A stretch of DNA of 64,000 nucleotides, from the NCBI GenBank assembly GCA_000415965.1, contig KE356560.1, positions 319,575 to 383,574 on the forward strand, given 5' to 3'. Below, piece by piece: positions 56,456 through 64,000 of the stretch. The notes under the pieces were generated by a model. It saw only the letters and a program-made list of their open reading frames with translations, ran no database searches and had not been told where the DNA came from. Source of the DNA: Haloquadratum walsbyi J07HQW1 (GTDB lineage: Archaea > Halobacteriota > Halobacteria > Halobacteriales > Haloferacaceae). Position numbers and translations under genes: made by a program. How positions within the stretch are numbered: the first letter of the stretch is position 1; the number at the start of each line of letters is the position of its first letter.

Positions 56456-56950
56456 TTACACTCCTACAAGCACCACAGATTCATTATTCCACGAAACGCG
56501 TCGAATGACAACCGGACCATCGACCGGACGCCATGCGACATCCGTCCCATTCGTTTGTGCAGTCGTGACTGCGTCGAGAAATGCCGTCTCTGAGTCAAAG
56601 ACGTATGCCGGTGGTGAGCCATAGAGAATATCACAAAGGCGATTCTCACTCGAGTGATTCGAATTCGAACAAACGGGTGTAATCGGACCAAATGCGAGCG
56701 TTGCATGAGCAGTGCCAGCATCTGATTTTAGTCCAATCCGATATGTTCCAAGCCAAATTGCATCCGCACTGACTGGGTGTTCGGCTGTCGCGGGATACTC
56801 TGCTGCCCCAACGCGGTCAATTGTCGTCGCAACAGCCGCTGCATCTGGTGGCTTTGTCGTTGGAAGACCACTGACAGCACCAATCAGTGCAATACTCGCA
56901 ATCGAAAGTCCAATCCAAGCATACCACGCGTCAATCGGGATGTTGAACAT
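56456..56950 (-). CDS. Single-span pilus-operon protein (DUF7283-like)
   Basis: Start chosen at MFNIPIDAWYAWIGLSIASIALIGAVSGLP (164 residues); the longer frame upstream has no membrane logic. One helix near the N-terminus is followed by an outside domain with two Cys (VCSNSN and LCDILYG) that may form a disulfide. The C-terminus (GPVVIRRVSWNNESVVLVGV) is hydrophobic beta. Function unknown; operon position suggests a pilus or secretion component. A 162-base gap separates it from the TadC-like gene. Confidence 0.68.
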   Translation of the reverse strand: MFNIPIDAWYAWIGLSIASIALIGAVSGLPTTKPPDAAAVATTIDRVGAAEYPATAEHPVSADAIWLGTYRIGLKSDAGTAHATLAFGPITPVCSNSNHSSENRLCDILYGSPPAYVFDSETAFLDAVTTAQTNGTDVAWRPVDGPVVIRRVSWNNESVVLVGV

Positions 56951-57112
56951 GCTGAGAGTGGTTGCGGTGTCATATATCAACCTGCACCTCAGAGTCCGAT
57001 CCTTCATCATCTCACAACGACCTGTCCTATCGTCATCACTCAGCTATCTGATTATCCCCGTTTGAGCCATATCGATCCGGATAAACCCGACAAATCGCTG
57101 TGTCCGGGTTGA

Positions 57113-58948
57113 TTAAAACACCGCTGTTGCGCCGATATATGCAGTAAAATACGCAACCGTTCCCGAAAGAACTGCGAGTCCAACGCGATATCCGACAAGC
57201 GAGCGTTCAAGCCCTCGTTCGAGTCCTGTTGCAAGAATCGTAAGGATAGCTGCTAAGAGCAGAATATAGATTCCGACGGCAATCCCAAGTATCTCTGGTG
57301 GAATTGCTGTTGCACCACTAACGGTGGATCCAACAGTTGGAGGCTGTGATGGTGACAGAGCCAGTCCTGTTGTTGCACCCATCGAATCGGCTGAACCGCT
57401 TGTCTCAGCCATTTTTGTCGCCATCGAAACTGTTGCTCCACCCACAAGCGGTCCAAACAGTGCTGCTGTGTGACTGAGTGTTCCGGTAATACTCGCAAGT
57501 TCACGTCGTGCGGCTGATTCTGTTTGTTGTACCGTCCGCAGATGATCGGCGAGTGTCTGAAGTGTTTTACCAGCAGGTCGCCCTTCTCGTGCTGCGACCC
57601 CGATAAGAACAGCCGTTGCACGCGCTCTATCACTGGGGACATCCGAAAGCGCACCGTATGGACCTAAGAACGCTTGCTGAATATCGACACGAAGGCGACG
57701 TTGGACACCGGCGGCTGTATTGAAAATAGCACTTGTTTCACCAATCGTTGCATCCGCAGCAGCGGTCAGTGATGTTTCGACCGCCTCACCGGCTCCGACA
57801 CGCCGCCCAATCACCGCCGTTGCGTCTGCAAGCCCCGATTCAATATCTGCAACTCGCTTTCGAACTGCCGCGGCAGGGTGATATTGGACGGTGAGCCCGG
57901 CACCAACTCCAATTCCACAGGCAGCGATTGGACCACCCCATGGGACGATTGTCGAACCGACACCCCATCCAACAACAGCACCGATTGATGCAGCACCAAT
58001 CCCACGGACACCGCCAGTCGGGAGCGCGGGATGTGAGCGTGGAATCTGTGTCGGGGCGAACGCAACCGGACGCTGAAGCAGTATCCACCCACTTGCGACG
58101 CATAGCCCGATGGGAAGCAGAAAATCATAGAATAAAACGAATGCACCCGTTGGGATGGAGACACCACCGGCTCGGGCGGCTGGGAGAACTCCAACGAGCG
58201 CAAGCGGAAGCAACACACCAAACGCATACAAACCACTTGCCGGTCCACGGACTGTCCCCGCAAACCCAGCCGTTGTTGAGCGGATCCCAGAGAGGACGGC
58301 ATCAATTCCACTTTCAATCGCGTCAGTGCGATCTGCAGGCGGGGTATCGACCGCTGCCCGGAGTAAGGTGAGCGAACGCTCGAGTGGACGAAACCAAGGT
58401 TCCCACTCCGTCGCAAAGCTCATCAGCCCAGCTGTCGGACCCGGACTTGTTCGATTAACATGCGCCTGTAGACTTTCTGCAAGTGGTCCTGTTCCAGTCC
58501 GTGCAGCGAATGCAGATGCACGCTCTGGTGGATCATCAAGTTGGAGTCGAAGACCAATCCGACCAACAAGCCCCGGTGCCGCCCCGAGTGCACGAGTGCG
58601 ACGCAGCGTTGCGAGTGCAATTGGAAGTGTGTGAGTGAGATGCGTTACGCCACCTCCAATGGCACCCGCCAGAAGTAATGCAATCACAACTGTTCTCAAA
58701 GAAAGAGTCGTGCCAACCAGAACCATCCCTGCACTCAACAGGAGAAAACTACTGATTGCAACGGGAACCGCAAGCAGGTATCCAGCGGCGATGATCGTCT
58801 CTGGGTGGAGAGATGCGTTTAGAAACGCGAGCGCCCGCACGAGCTCAGGTGTCGGTGTGACATCTCCTGGATAGTGACTGACAAGCACCTCTGTGAGGGT
58901 TTCAATTCGACTCACAGTGTCGTCGGAAATAACGTTTCGTCGCATCAT
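57113..58948 (-). CDS. Type II/IV secretion platform protein, TadC/GspF-like
   Basis: The 611-residue membrane protein carries two GspF-type repeats. Each has a cytoplasmic helical part (for example IESGLADATAVIGRRVGAGEAVETSLTAAAD and LQQAFLGPYGALSDVPSDRARATAVLIGVA) next to pairs of membrane helices. About eight to nine helices in total. It should sit in the cytoplasmic membrane and bind the ATPase encoded upstream (4-bp overlap). Such pairs drive pilus assembly in archaea. Confidence 0.87.
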   Translation of the reverse strand: MMRRNVISDDTVSRIETLTEVLVSHYPGDVTPTPELVRALAFLNASLHPETIIAAGYLLAVPVAISSFLLLSAGMVLVGTTLSLRTVVIALLLAGAIGGGVTHLTHTLPIALATLRRTRALGAAPGLVGRIGLRLQLDDPPERASAFAARTGTGPLAESLQAHVNRTSPGPTAGLMSFATEWEPWFRPLERSLTLLRAAVDTPPADRTDAIESGIDAVLSGIRSTTAGFAGTVRGPASGLYAFGVLLPLALVGVLPAARAGGVSIPTGAFVLFYDFLLPIGLCVASGWILLQRPVAFAPTQIPRSHPALPTGGVRGIGAASIGAVVGWGVGSTIVPWGGPIAACGIGVGAGLTVQYHPAAAVRKRVADIESGLADATAVIGRRVGAGEAVETSLTAAADATIGETSAIFNTAAGVQRRLRVDIQQAFLGPYGALSDVPSDRARATAVLIGVAAREGRPAGKTLQTLADHLRTVQQTESAARRELASITGTLSHTAALFGPLVGGATVSMATKMAETSGSADSMGATTGLALSPSQPPTVGSTVSGATAIPPEILGIAVGIYILLLAAILTILATGLERGLERSLVGYRVGLAVLSGTVAYFTAYIGATAVF

Positions 58949-61035
58949 TCACTCGGAGCTGGAACTCTGTCTGTCGTTTCCCTCGACCACGAGACAGCAC
59001 CCTGCTTTGGGTCGATTAAATTAATCTCAGCACGCCGTTCGAGTGTTTCATGACGGTCAGCGAGCGCCGTCCGGAGATCAGCGTATGAATCCGTTGTCCC
59101 CCGACAGAGACGTTCGATCATACGGCTATCTCCACGTTCGATCACACCGGTTGAGGTGAGTTCCCCATCAACTCGGGTGAATAATGACACGAACTGAATA
59201 TCCTCAGTTGTCTCACCGGTTCGAACCTCTTCGATCTGAGATACAAATCGGTCATCACCGCGACGAGCACAGGTTACAACGAGGTCTGTGGCACTGAATG
59301 CAGAGGCTGGTACTCCAAGATCTGAAACGACTCGCTCACGAACAGCGACGCCAGAATCACCATGGATTGTTCCAAGGACAGCATGACTGTGTGCGCCAAC
59401 GCGCATCGCCTCATACAGTGCTGCTGCTTCTTTACCACGAACTTCACCAATTGCAAGCGCGCCATTCCCAAGTCGCAGTGCTGTTCGAAGTGCAGCAGTC
59501 GGAGTAAATGCCGCTGCAGTGATTCCAGTTGTGTCTGTCTCAGTGTACAGTGGTTGTACATCCCGACCATGATTACGTAGTGCTTCAACGGGAAGCTCAG
59601 GCGTATCTTCGACGCTAACAAGGCGAGTTATGTGTGGCAGCTCCCACAGGAGCGCCCCGAGTAGTGTTGTTTTGCCAGCACCGCGGGTTCCTGCAACGAT
59701 TGTTGCGGCACCACGGGCGGTCACAACGGACAGGAATGCGGCTGCAGCGGGGGTAAGTGATCCAACAGTGAGCAATCGAGTGAGTGTCCATGGAGTGGTA
59801 TCGCGAGCGCGGAATGCAAACCCAAGTCCATCACTCGCTGGGGCTGTAATTCCTGCAATCCTGATTTGTCGACCGGTCTCGGCAGTGACAGTTGCATCAA
59901 GCGTCGGTGAGCTTCGGGAGAACGCACGACCACTTTCACGGCGAAATCGCGAGGCAAGTGTGGCTGCACCGGATGGTCGTAGACGGATATTCGTCGTCAT
60001 CCGCTCACCGTCACGAACGACTCGAAGCGGTGTTTCAGTGACCGGTGATGACGCAATCACATCCGAAATGCAATCATCCGCAAAAAGATGCTCAATTACC
60101 CCAAGTCCTCGAGTATGACGAGTCAAAATCGCAGTCAGCGTTTCGACAGGAACAGAATCTCCATGAGTGACAACATATCGGACGGCACGACCTGGTGCCC
60201 GAGCACCGTCATCAATCGCACCGGTTCCTAGACACTCATATGCCATTGCCAGTGTATGAATCGCGTTTGCGCTGAGGGTCTGACACGCCGGCTCAAGATG
60301 ATAATACTGTTTTTGCTCAATATTGCTATTGACGTTCGCACCAATAGAATATATCCGGGCTGTTGCGTCAGTCGAGAGGTCGATAACGTCGAGAAGCGTT
60401 GCATCCGGTGGTGGCGAGCGTTCAAGATGTGATCGAGACAGTGTCGGAGCGACAAACGGGCTGAGTGCTGTCTCGACTGTTGTGTCCATGAGTGAATCAA
60501 ACCCTGTCTCTGCGGCGATATCTGCAACAGCGCCTGCCCGTCCTGTTGCGTGGTATGCAGTTTTCACAGGGTCCTCTTGAGCGCGGGTGGCTATCTCTGG
60601 GTCATGAAATCGAACACGCTCGATAAACCGCCCAATTGCTCGGAGTGTGACCGCAGCATCATCTACGTATGCTCGCTCAATACCATCAGAAATCGTTCGG
60701 ATAACGCTTACATCATTTTGTGTGAGTGCATCGATGACGGTCCCCCGACAGGCAGGTGCAGACGCGAGGTCACCATTCCCCGAACAGTCCGTTGCATCAA
60801 CAATGAGTTCATTCCGATTCCGATTCAAATCAGCCATCCCGGTTCCAGTCGGTGTCTCAACAGCCACATGACAGTGACACCGAGTGTCTGCGTCATTTGA
60901 ACTATTAGATGATGCATTCATTCCAATTGCCGACGCTGGAATGACGGATGACAGATACGCATACACTGACGATGGCAGTACCCGTCTCAGACGTGCATCG
61001 ATAGCAGTTGCAACCGTAGCCGGTATGATCGACAT
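58945..61035 (-). CDS. Type II/IV secretion ATPase, PilB/TadA-like
   Basis: The 696-residue protein has a long N-terminal domain with helical segments and a C-terminal GspE ATPase. Walker A reads GTRGAGKTTLLG (near 448), with Thr-Arg replacing the usual Pro-Thr. The Asp box GALAIGEVRGKEAAALYEAMRVGAH near 528 and the His box GTIHGDSGVAVRERV follow. It should power pilus assembly at the membrane. It overlaps the TadC-like gene by 4 bp. The first 50 residues, including an Asn/Asp-rich stretch, are unlike the rest and the start is uncertain. Confidence 0.9.
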   Translation of the reverse strand: MSIIPATVATAIDARLRRVLPSSVYAYLSSVIPASAIGMNASSNSSNDADTRCHCHVAVETPTGTGMADLNRNRNELIVDATDCSGNGDLASAPACRGTVIDALTQNDVSVIRTISDGIERAYVDDAAVTLRAIGRFIERVRFHDPEIATRAQEDPVKTAYHATGRAGAVADIAAETGFDSLMDTTVETALSPFVAPTLSRSHLERSPPPDATLLDVIDLSTDATARIYSIGANVNSNIEQKQYYHLEPACQTLSANAIHTLAMAYECLGTGAIDDGARAPGRAVRYVVTHGDSVPVETLTAILTRHTRGLGVIEHLFADDCISDVIASSPVTETPLRVVRDGERMTTNIRLRPSGAATLASRFRRESGRAFSRSSPTLDATVTAETGRQIRIAGITAPASDGLGFAFRARDTTPWTLTRLLTVGSLTPAAAAFLSVVTARGAATIVAGTRGAGKTTLLGALLWELPHITRLVSVEDTPELPVEALRNHGRDVQPLYTETDTTGITAAAFTPTAALRTALRLGNGALAIGEVRGKEAAALYEAMRVGAHSHAVLGTIHGDSGVAVRERVVSDLGVPASAFSATDLVVTCARRGDDRFVSQIEEVRTGETTEDIQFVSLFTRVDGELTSTGVIERGDSRMIERLCRGTTDSYADLRTALADRHETLERRAEINLIDPKQGAVSWSRETTDRVPAPSE

Positions 61036-61274
61036 AGGCTGCGTGGTGACGGGATATTATTTGAGTATCGGGCTGTGCTCCCATGCGTTTGTACATGTAT
61101 GTGAGTCTGAAATATCGGTATAAGTGTAAGCACAATATAACATAGATGCAGATGTAGCCACGTAACTCGCAGTTCATAGACAGACGCGCTCGCCACTCAA
61201 TTCCAGAGCGCTCGAAGCACTATCGTATCTGCTTCGGACTCAGTGAGATCCACTCTCAAACGTTTAACGAATAC

Positions 61275-61748
61275 TCACCCGCGTGTAATGACAATCACCG
61301 TGCGTGATCGCTCACGAACGAGTGAAAGAGTAATACTGTGAGAACCTGCTGATCGAAATACGACAGGTCCCTGTGGCGTTCGAATCGGCACAGGAAGTGA
61401 AATCACACGCCGGATAGGCGGTGTTTTCGCCGACATTTCTGCGAGTGCGTATGTGACTATTGGCTGGTTTCCGGTTGTCTCGGGCGATCCACCGATAGCC
61501 ACAAATTCAGTTTCCGGTGTGGTGAATGATTCTGCAGGAATTATTATCTCAACACGACGTGTCGCTGCATGGGCTTGTGTCCGCGTTACATCCTCGTTCA
61601 TAACCAGTGTATGACCAGCGCGCTCGATTCGATTCACAGCAGCGTCATACTCGGTCGTTGTACGCGTTTGTGTTGCATCTGTAACCGCGGGGATTGCAAT
61701 TGCCATCGTTGCAAGTAGTAACGCAACCGCAATGACCAGTCGGATCAC
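61275..61748 (-). CDS. Single-span protein of the pilus operon (DUF7311-like)
   Basis: The 157-residue product has an N-terminal hydrophobic helix (MIRLVIAVALLLATMAIAIPAV) and then a beta-rich outside domain (RVEIIIPAESFTTPETEFVAIGG; VISLPVPIRTPQGPVVF; HSITLSLVRERSRTVIVITRG). It overlaps the gene upstream by 4 bp and is separated by 240 bases from the ATPase. It may be a pseudopilin or assembly factor; that is inference. Confidence 0.68.
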   Translation of the reverse strand: MIRLVIAVALLLATMAIAIPAVTDATQTRTTTEYDAAVNRIERAGHTLVMNEDVTRTQAHAATRRVEIIIPAESFTTPETEFVAIGGSPETTGNQPIVTYALAEMSAKTPPIRRVISLPVPIRTPQGPVVFRSAGSHSITLSLVRERSRTVIVITRG

Positions 61749-62650
61749 TCAAACGCTGCACGAAGACGAGCAGCTAATGATGTCGTCTCCGTATCATCAG
61801 TGTAACTTTCTGTTAGCTCTTCTCGTTCTGATACAGTGTGGTCTTGATGAGACTGCGGTTCACTCCCGGTAGTACTTTTACTTCTCGTGGGTGTGTCTTC
61901 CGTCGCCGTCGACTGCGGTGTTGATCGTTGTTTGACCGCGTCACGACTTCCCGAATGACGTGGTGCGGTTGGTGTTGGCGTCTCTCCACAAACCGCACAC
62001 GTTGACGTCTCGTGTGATAGTTGATCTGAATTGGTCGTCGATGACGGTTCAGCCGAGGTTTCATGCTTCCCGTATTGTCTTTTTGAGTGTACTGTCTCCG
62101 ATTCTGTTGTTGTGTTCTGCGTTGTGTCTTCTCCACGTTCTGATTCAATTGCCTCAATTTTCGCAAGCGCGATATTTGCTCGCTGTTCGACCGCCTCATC
62201 AATCGCAGTTACACTCTCAATGAGTCCGCGGATAGCCGCCAGTTCACCGGTAATCGAGTTGAGACGTGATTCAATATCTCCAACTCGGGTTGTAATCTCT
62301 GCATCTGTGCTTGTGTCCGCGTCTGTGTCTGTGTCCGTCGCTGTGGCCGACGTCTGTTCATTTGACACCGATGAGGATGAAGATCTATTCCCGTTCGTCT
62401 CGGGAGCGGGCGGCGTGTCTTCGGGTCCAACAGTATTCTCACCGACGGCTGATTCTGAATTTGAATCATTATATTCGATGCCAGCAGGGGTGTCAATAGC
62501 ATGGAGATCCGGCACCGATGAGAGCGTTACCCCACCGTTATGATTCGGTGACTCACCAACTGAATCGATTGGATCAGTCATCGTTGATTCACTGACAGCG
62601 CGTTCGACAGCATCAAGACGGGCAGCGAGTGCGTCATCTGCGGAATCCAT
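61745..62650 (-). CDS. Coiled-coil protein at the head of the pilus operon (DUF7310-like)
   Basis: Start chosen at MDSADDALAARLDAVERAVSES (301 residues); 42 upstream codons are basic and non-native. Residues about 125-175 form a coiled coil (RVGDIESRLNSITGELAAIRGLIESVTAIDEAVEQRANIALAKIEAIE). Most of the rest is Thr/Ser/Asp/Glu-rich with a TDTDTD run, plus one Cys pair (CAVCGE). Likely cytoplasmic. It is the first gene of the run, with a TATA-like box upstream. Confidence 0.68.
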   Translation of the reverse strand: MDSADDALAARLDAVERAVSESTMTDPIDSVGESPNHNGGVTLSSVPDLHAIDTPAGIEYNDSNSESAVGENTVGPEDTPPAPETNGNRSSSSSVSNEQTSATATDTDTDADTSTDAEITTRVGDIESRLNSITGELAAIRGLIESVTAIDEAVEQRANIALAKIEAIESERGEDTTQNTTTESETVHSKRQYGKHETSAEPSSTTNSDQLSHETSTCAVCGETPTPTAPRHSGSRDAVKQRSTPQSTATEDTPTRSKSTTGSEPQSHQDHTVSEREELTESYTDDTETTSLAARLRAAFE

Positions 62651-63063
62651 GCGCGTCAGTGTTGCCCTTTTCCAATATGTACCTCCGGATTTACAGAACA
62701 ACGCGAAGACTGTGAGCATGACCGCGCGAGGGTGAAAAACACCGTATACTCCGCTGTATCGCTTAATTTGAACCACGGATAGTGAGATTCGATACTCAAT
62801 TCTGAGAACGAGGTTATGTTGATATTGTGATATTTGACCTTTCCATCACATTCATCTGAATTGAATATCGGATTGAGAACTTATTCGCATCGTAATCACA
62901 CGTTTATTGAATTTTGTCACCCAGTCACAAACGGAAGGTATATATCACTGATTCGGAATCTGTACCTCACGCAGATACGCGGACGGCGGCGCTATTTCTC
63001 TGTGGCGCGCCAGTTGTACCAGAAACGCACTGAAGCTAAAGAGAGTCACAACTGAATTCATAA
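62651..63063. other. Divergent spacer between pilus operon and surface protein gene
   Basis: AT-rich, holding the promoter regions of both divergent genes. A 73-codon plus frame at 62834-63055 is basic and not supported. Confidence 0.45.
62673..62680 (-). promoter_or_regulatory. TATA-box candidate for the pilus operon
   Basis: Minus-strand ACATATTG lies about 23-30 bases before the first ATG of the operon, suggesting a leaderless transcript. Confidence 0.3.
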
Positions 63064-64000
63064 ATGGTAGCTCATGAACACGGACGAACGATTGCATTGT
63101 TTATTATCCTCTGTCTCATCGCAGGAAATTGGTATGTAATTGGCAGCGGTTCTGCCTCAACGACAGATCAAAGCAGTATTACACTTGATAGAAATCTCTA
63201 TTATGAGAATGATAATGTTCGTGTCACACTTGATGATGCTAACCTGTCGACGGATATGAATTATATTGTGAATATTATGTCTGACACTGAGCAATCTATA
63301 TTTGAAGAAAAAGCTCTAAAAAGTGGAATTACGCAGTATACTACTAATCATCCAGTCTCGGACAGAAACAAGGATGCCATACTAAACAAGTCTGACTTGA
63401 CTTTTGATTACAGTGGGTTTGGATCAAATTCCATTAAATCTGTCCAGAGAAACCAGAATAATACCATTACAATCTCGTTCGAGGGTGAGACAGATCTTTT
63501 CGATGACGTGAAATATAATAAAGGCGAAACTGTCACTCTATCACACACTAGCGGCACAACGTTCACTGGAACAATCGATATCAGTCAGACAGACGCGCTA
63601 GGAATACTCAATGCAGGGGATGGTGACACGGTCACTGTTCGGTATTACGACATGAACACACAGGAACATCGAACAGACACAGCATCATTTAGCGCGCAAA
63701 ACTCTCCGACGGCGACACCAACGGCGACCCCAACCGCTACAGCCACACCGACAGCAACGTCGACGCCAACCCCAACTGCTACAGCCACACCAACACCGAC
63801 TCCGACACCTACATTAATTCCAACTTCGACTCCAACGCCGTCGCCAACACCAACGCCGACTCCAACGCTTACGCCAATACCAACACCGATACCTACCTCC
63901 ACTCCGACTCCGACACCAACACCCACTCCAACGCCAACGCCTACATCCACACCAACACCAATACCTTCCTCCACTCCAACTCCGATGCCGACTCCAACGC
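63064..64000 (+). CDS. Secreted surface protein with Thr-Pro repeat stalk (partial, runs off the window)
   Basis: The frame from ATG at 63064 stays open for 312 codons to the window edge. It begins [27 protein letters not shown], a signal peptide or anchor, then about 190 residues of Asn/Thr/Ser-rich beta domain with several N-glycosylation sequons (NLS, NKS, NNT). From about residue 215 it becomes an unbroken run of Thr-Pro and Ala-Thr-Pro units, about 95 residues so far. Layout matches haloarchaeal cell-surface glycoproteins, whose Thr-Pro stalk is O-glycosylated and precedes the membrane anchor. The 3' end, hence length and anchor, is not seen. Confidence 0.8.
   Translation, partial: MVAHEHGRTIALFIILCLIAGNWYVIGSGSASTTDQSSITLDRNLYYENDNVRVTLDDANLSTDMNYIVNIMSDTEQSIFEEKALKSGITQYTTNHPVSDRNKDAILNKSDLTFDYSGFGSNSIKSVQRNQNNTITISFEGETDLFDDVKYNKGETVTLSHTSGTTFTGTIDISQTDALGILNAGDGDTVTVRYYDMNTQEHRTDTASFSAQNSPTATPTATPTATATPTATSTPTPTATATPTPTPTPTLIPTSTPTPSPTPTPTPTLTPIPTPIPTSTPTPTPTPTPTPTPTSTPTPIPSSTPTPMPTPT

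Noticed and set aside
62005..62120. Possible CRISPR-like spacing in Thr/Ser-rich gene regions
   Set aside because: Repeats are short hexamers inside coding frames with no regular spacer; no array and no cas genes are in the window.
62834..63055. 73-residue plus-strand frame before the surface protein
   Set aside because: Basic, no start signals, and lies in the promoter region of two divergent genes.
63645..63974. Gly-Val repeat protein on the minus strand
   Set aside because: It is the antisense reading of the Thr-Pro stalk of the partial surface protein, which has a signal peptide and a long continuous frame.

Overview
The window is a piece of a haloarchaeal chromosome. Most proteins are acidic and rich in Asp, Glu and Thr. 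There is a TFB-type transcription factor, a group II chaperonin, archaeal-type shikimate and pterin enzymes, a membrane-anchored LonB protease and many protein families known only from halophilic archaea. Base composition looks much lower in G+C than most haloarchaea. Intergenic stretches are long and hold palindromic remnants of IS200/IS605-type elements. Together these point to Haloquadratum (walsbyi-like), although no marker here proves the species.

Layout. 0-3 kb: pterin enzyme MptD, a small halophile-specific protein and an ABC exporter. 3-8.3 kb: gene-poor, with a DUF192 protein, tRNA-Val, two small proteins and degenerate element sequence. 8.3-11 kb: ABC-2 transporter, an ATPase-permease fusion plus a second permease. 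11-16.7 kb: NAD(P)-binding oxidoreductase, potassium channel with lipoprotein, endonuclease III and a BtuF-like protein. 17-25 kb: TFB, then the aromatic amino acid block, aroD (+) and, on the minus strand, archaeal dehydroquinate synthase, ADH synthase and trpCBA, with tRNA-Lys inside. 25-33.5 kb: MGMT-like protein, SRPBCC protein, CPBP protease, LonB, nadM, SAM hydroxide adenosyltransferase and a thermosome subunit. 34-51.9 kb: glycosyltransferases, methyltransferases, radical SAM protein, DUF429, EamA exporter, Hsp20, Nudix, aldo/keto reductase and epimerase. 52-62.7 kb: one long minus-strand operon for a Tad/type IV pilus-like machine, with a coiled-coil protein, GspE-type ATPase, TadC-like platform, four small single-span proteins and a 1025-residue anchored protein. 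The right edge cuts a secreted Thr-Pro-repeat surface protein.

How genes work together. AroA'-AroB'-AroD feed chorismate towards TrpC-TrpB-TrpA. LonB and the CPBP protease form a membrane proteolysis pair. NadM and the SAM-cleaving enzyme overlap by 4 bp. The pilus operon genes overlap by 1-4 bp at most junctions, so they are probably translated together.

Most notable: an apparent one-base deletion in a GGAGCA repeat at the start of the ADH synthase gene, an MGMT homologue with Asp in place of the active-site Cys, several related palindromic elements including one with four perfect triloop hairpins, dispersed hexanucleotide repeats, and the pilus operon itself.
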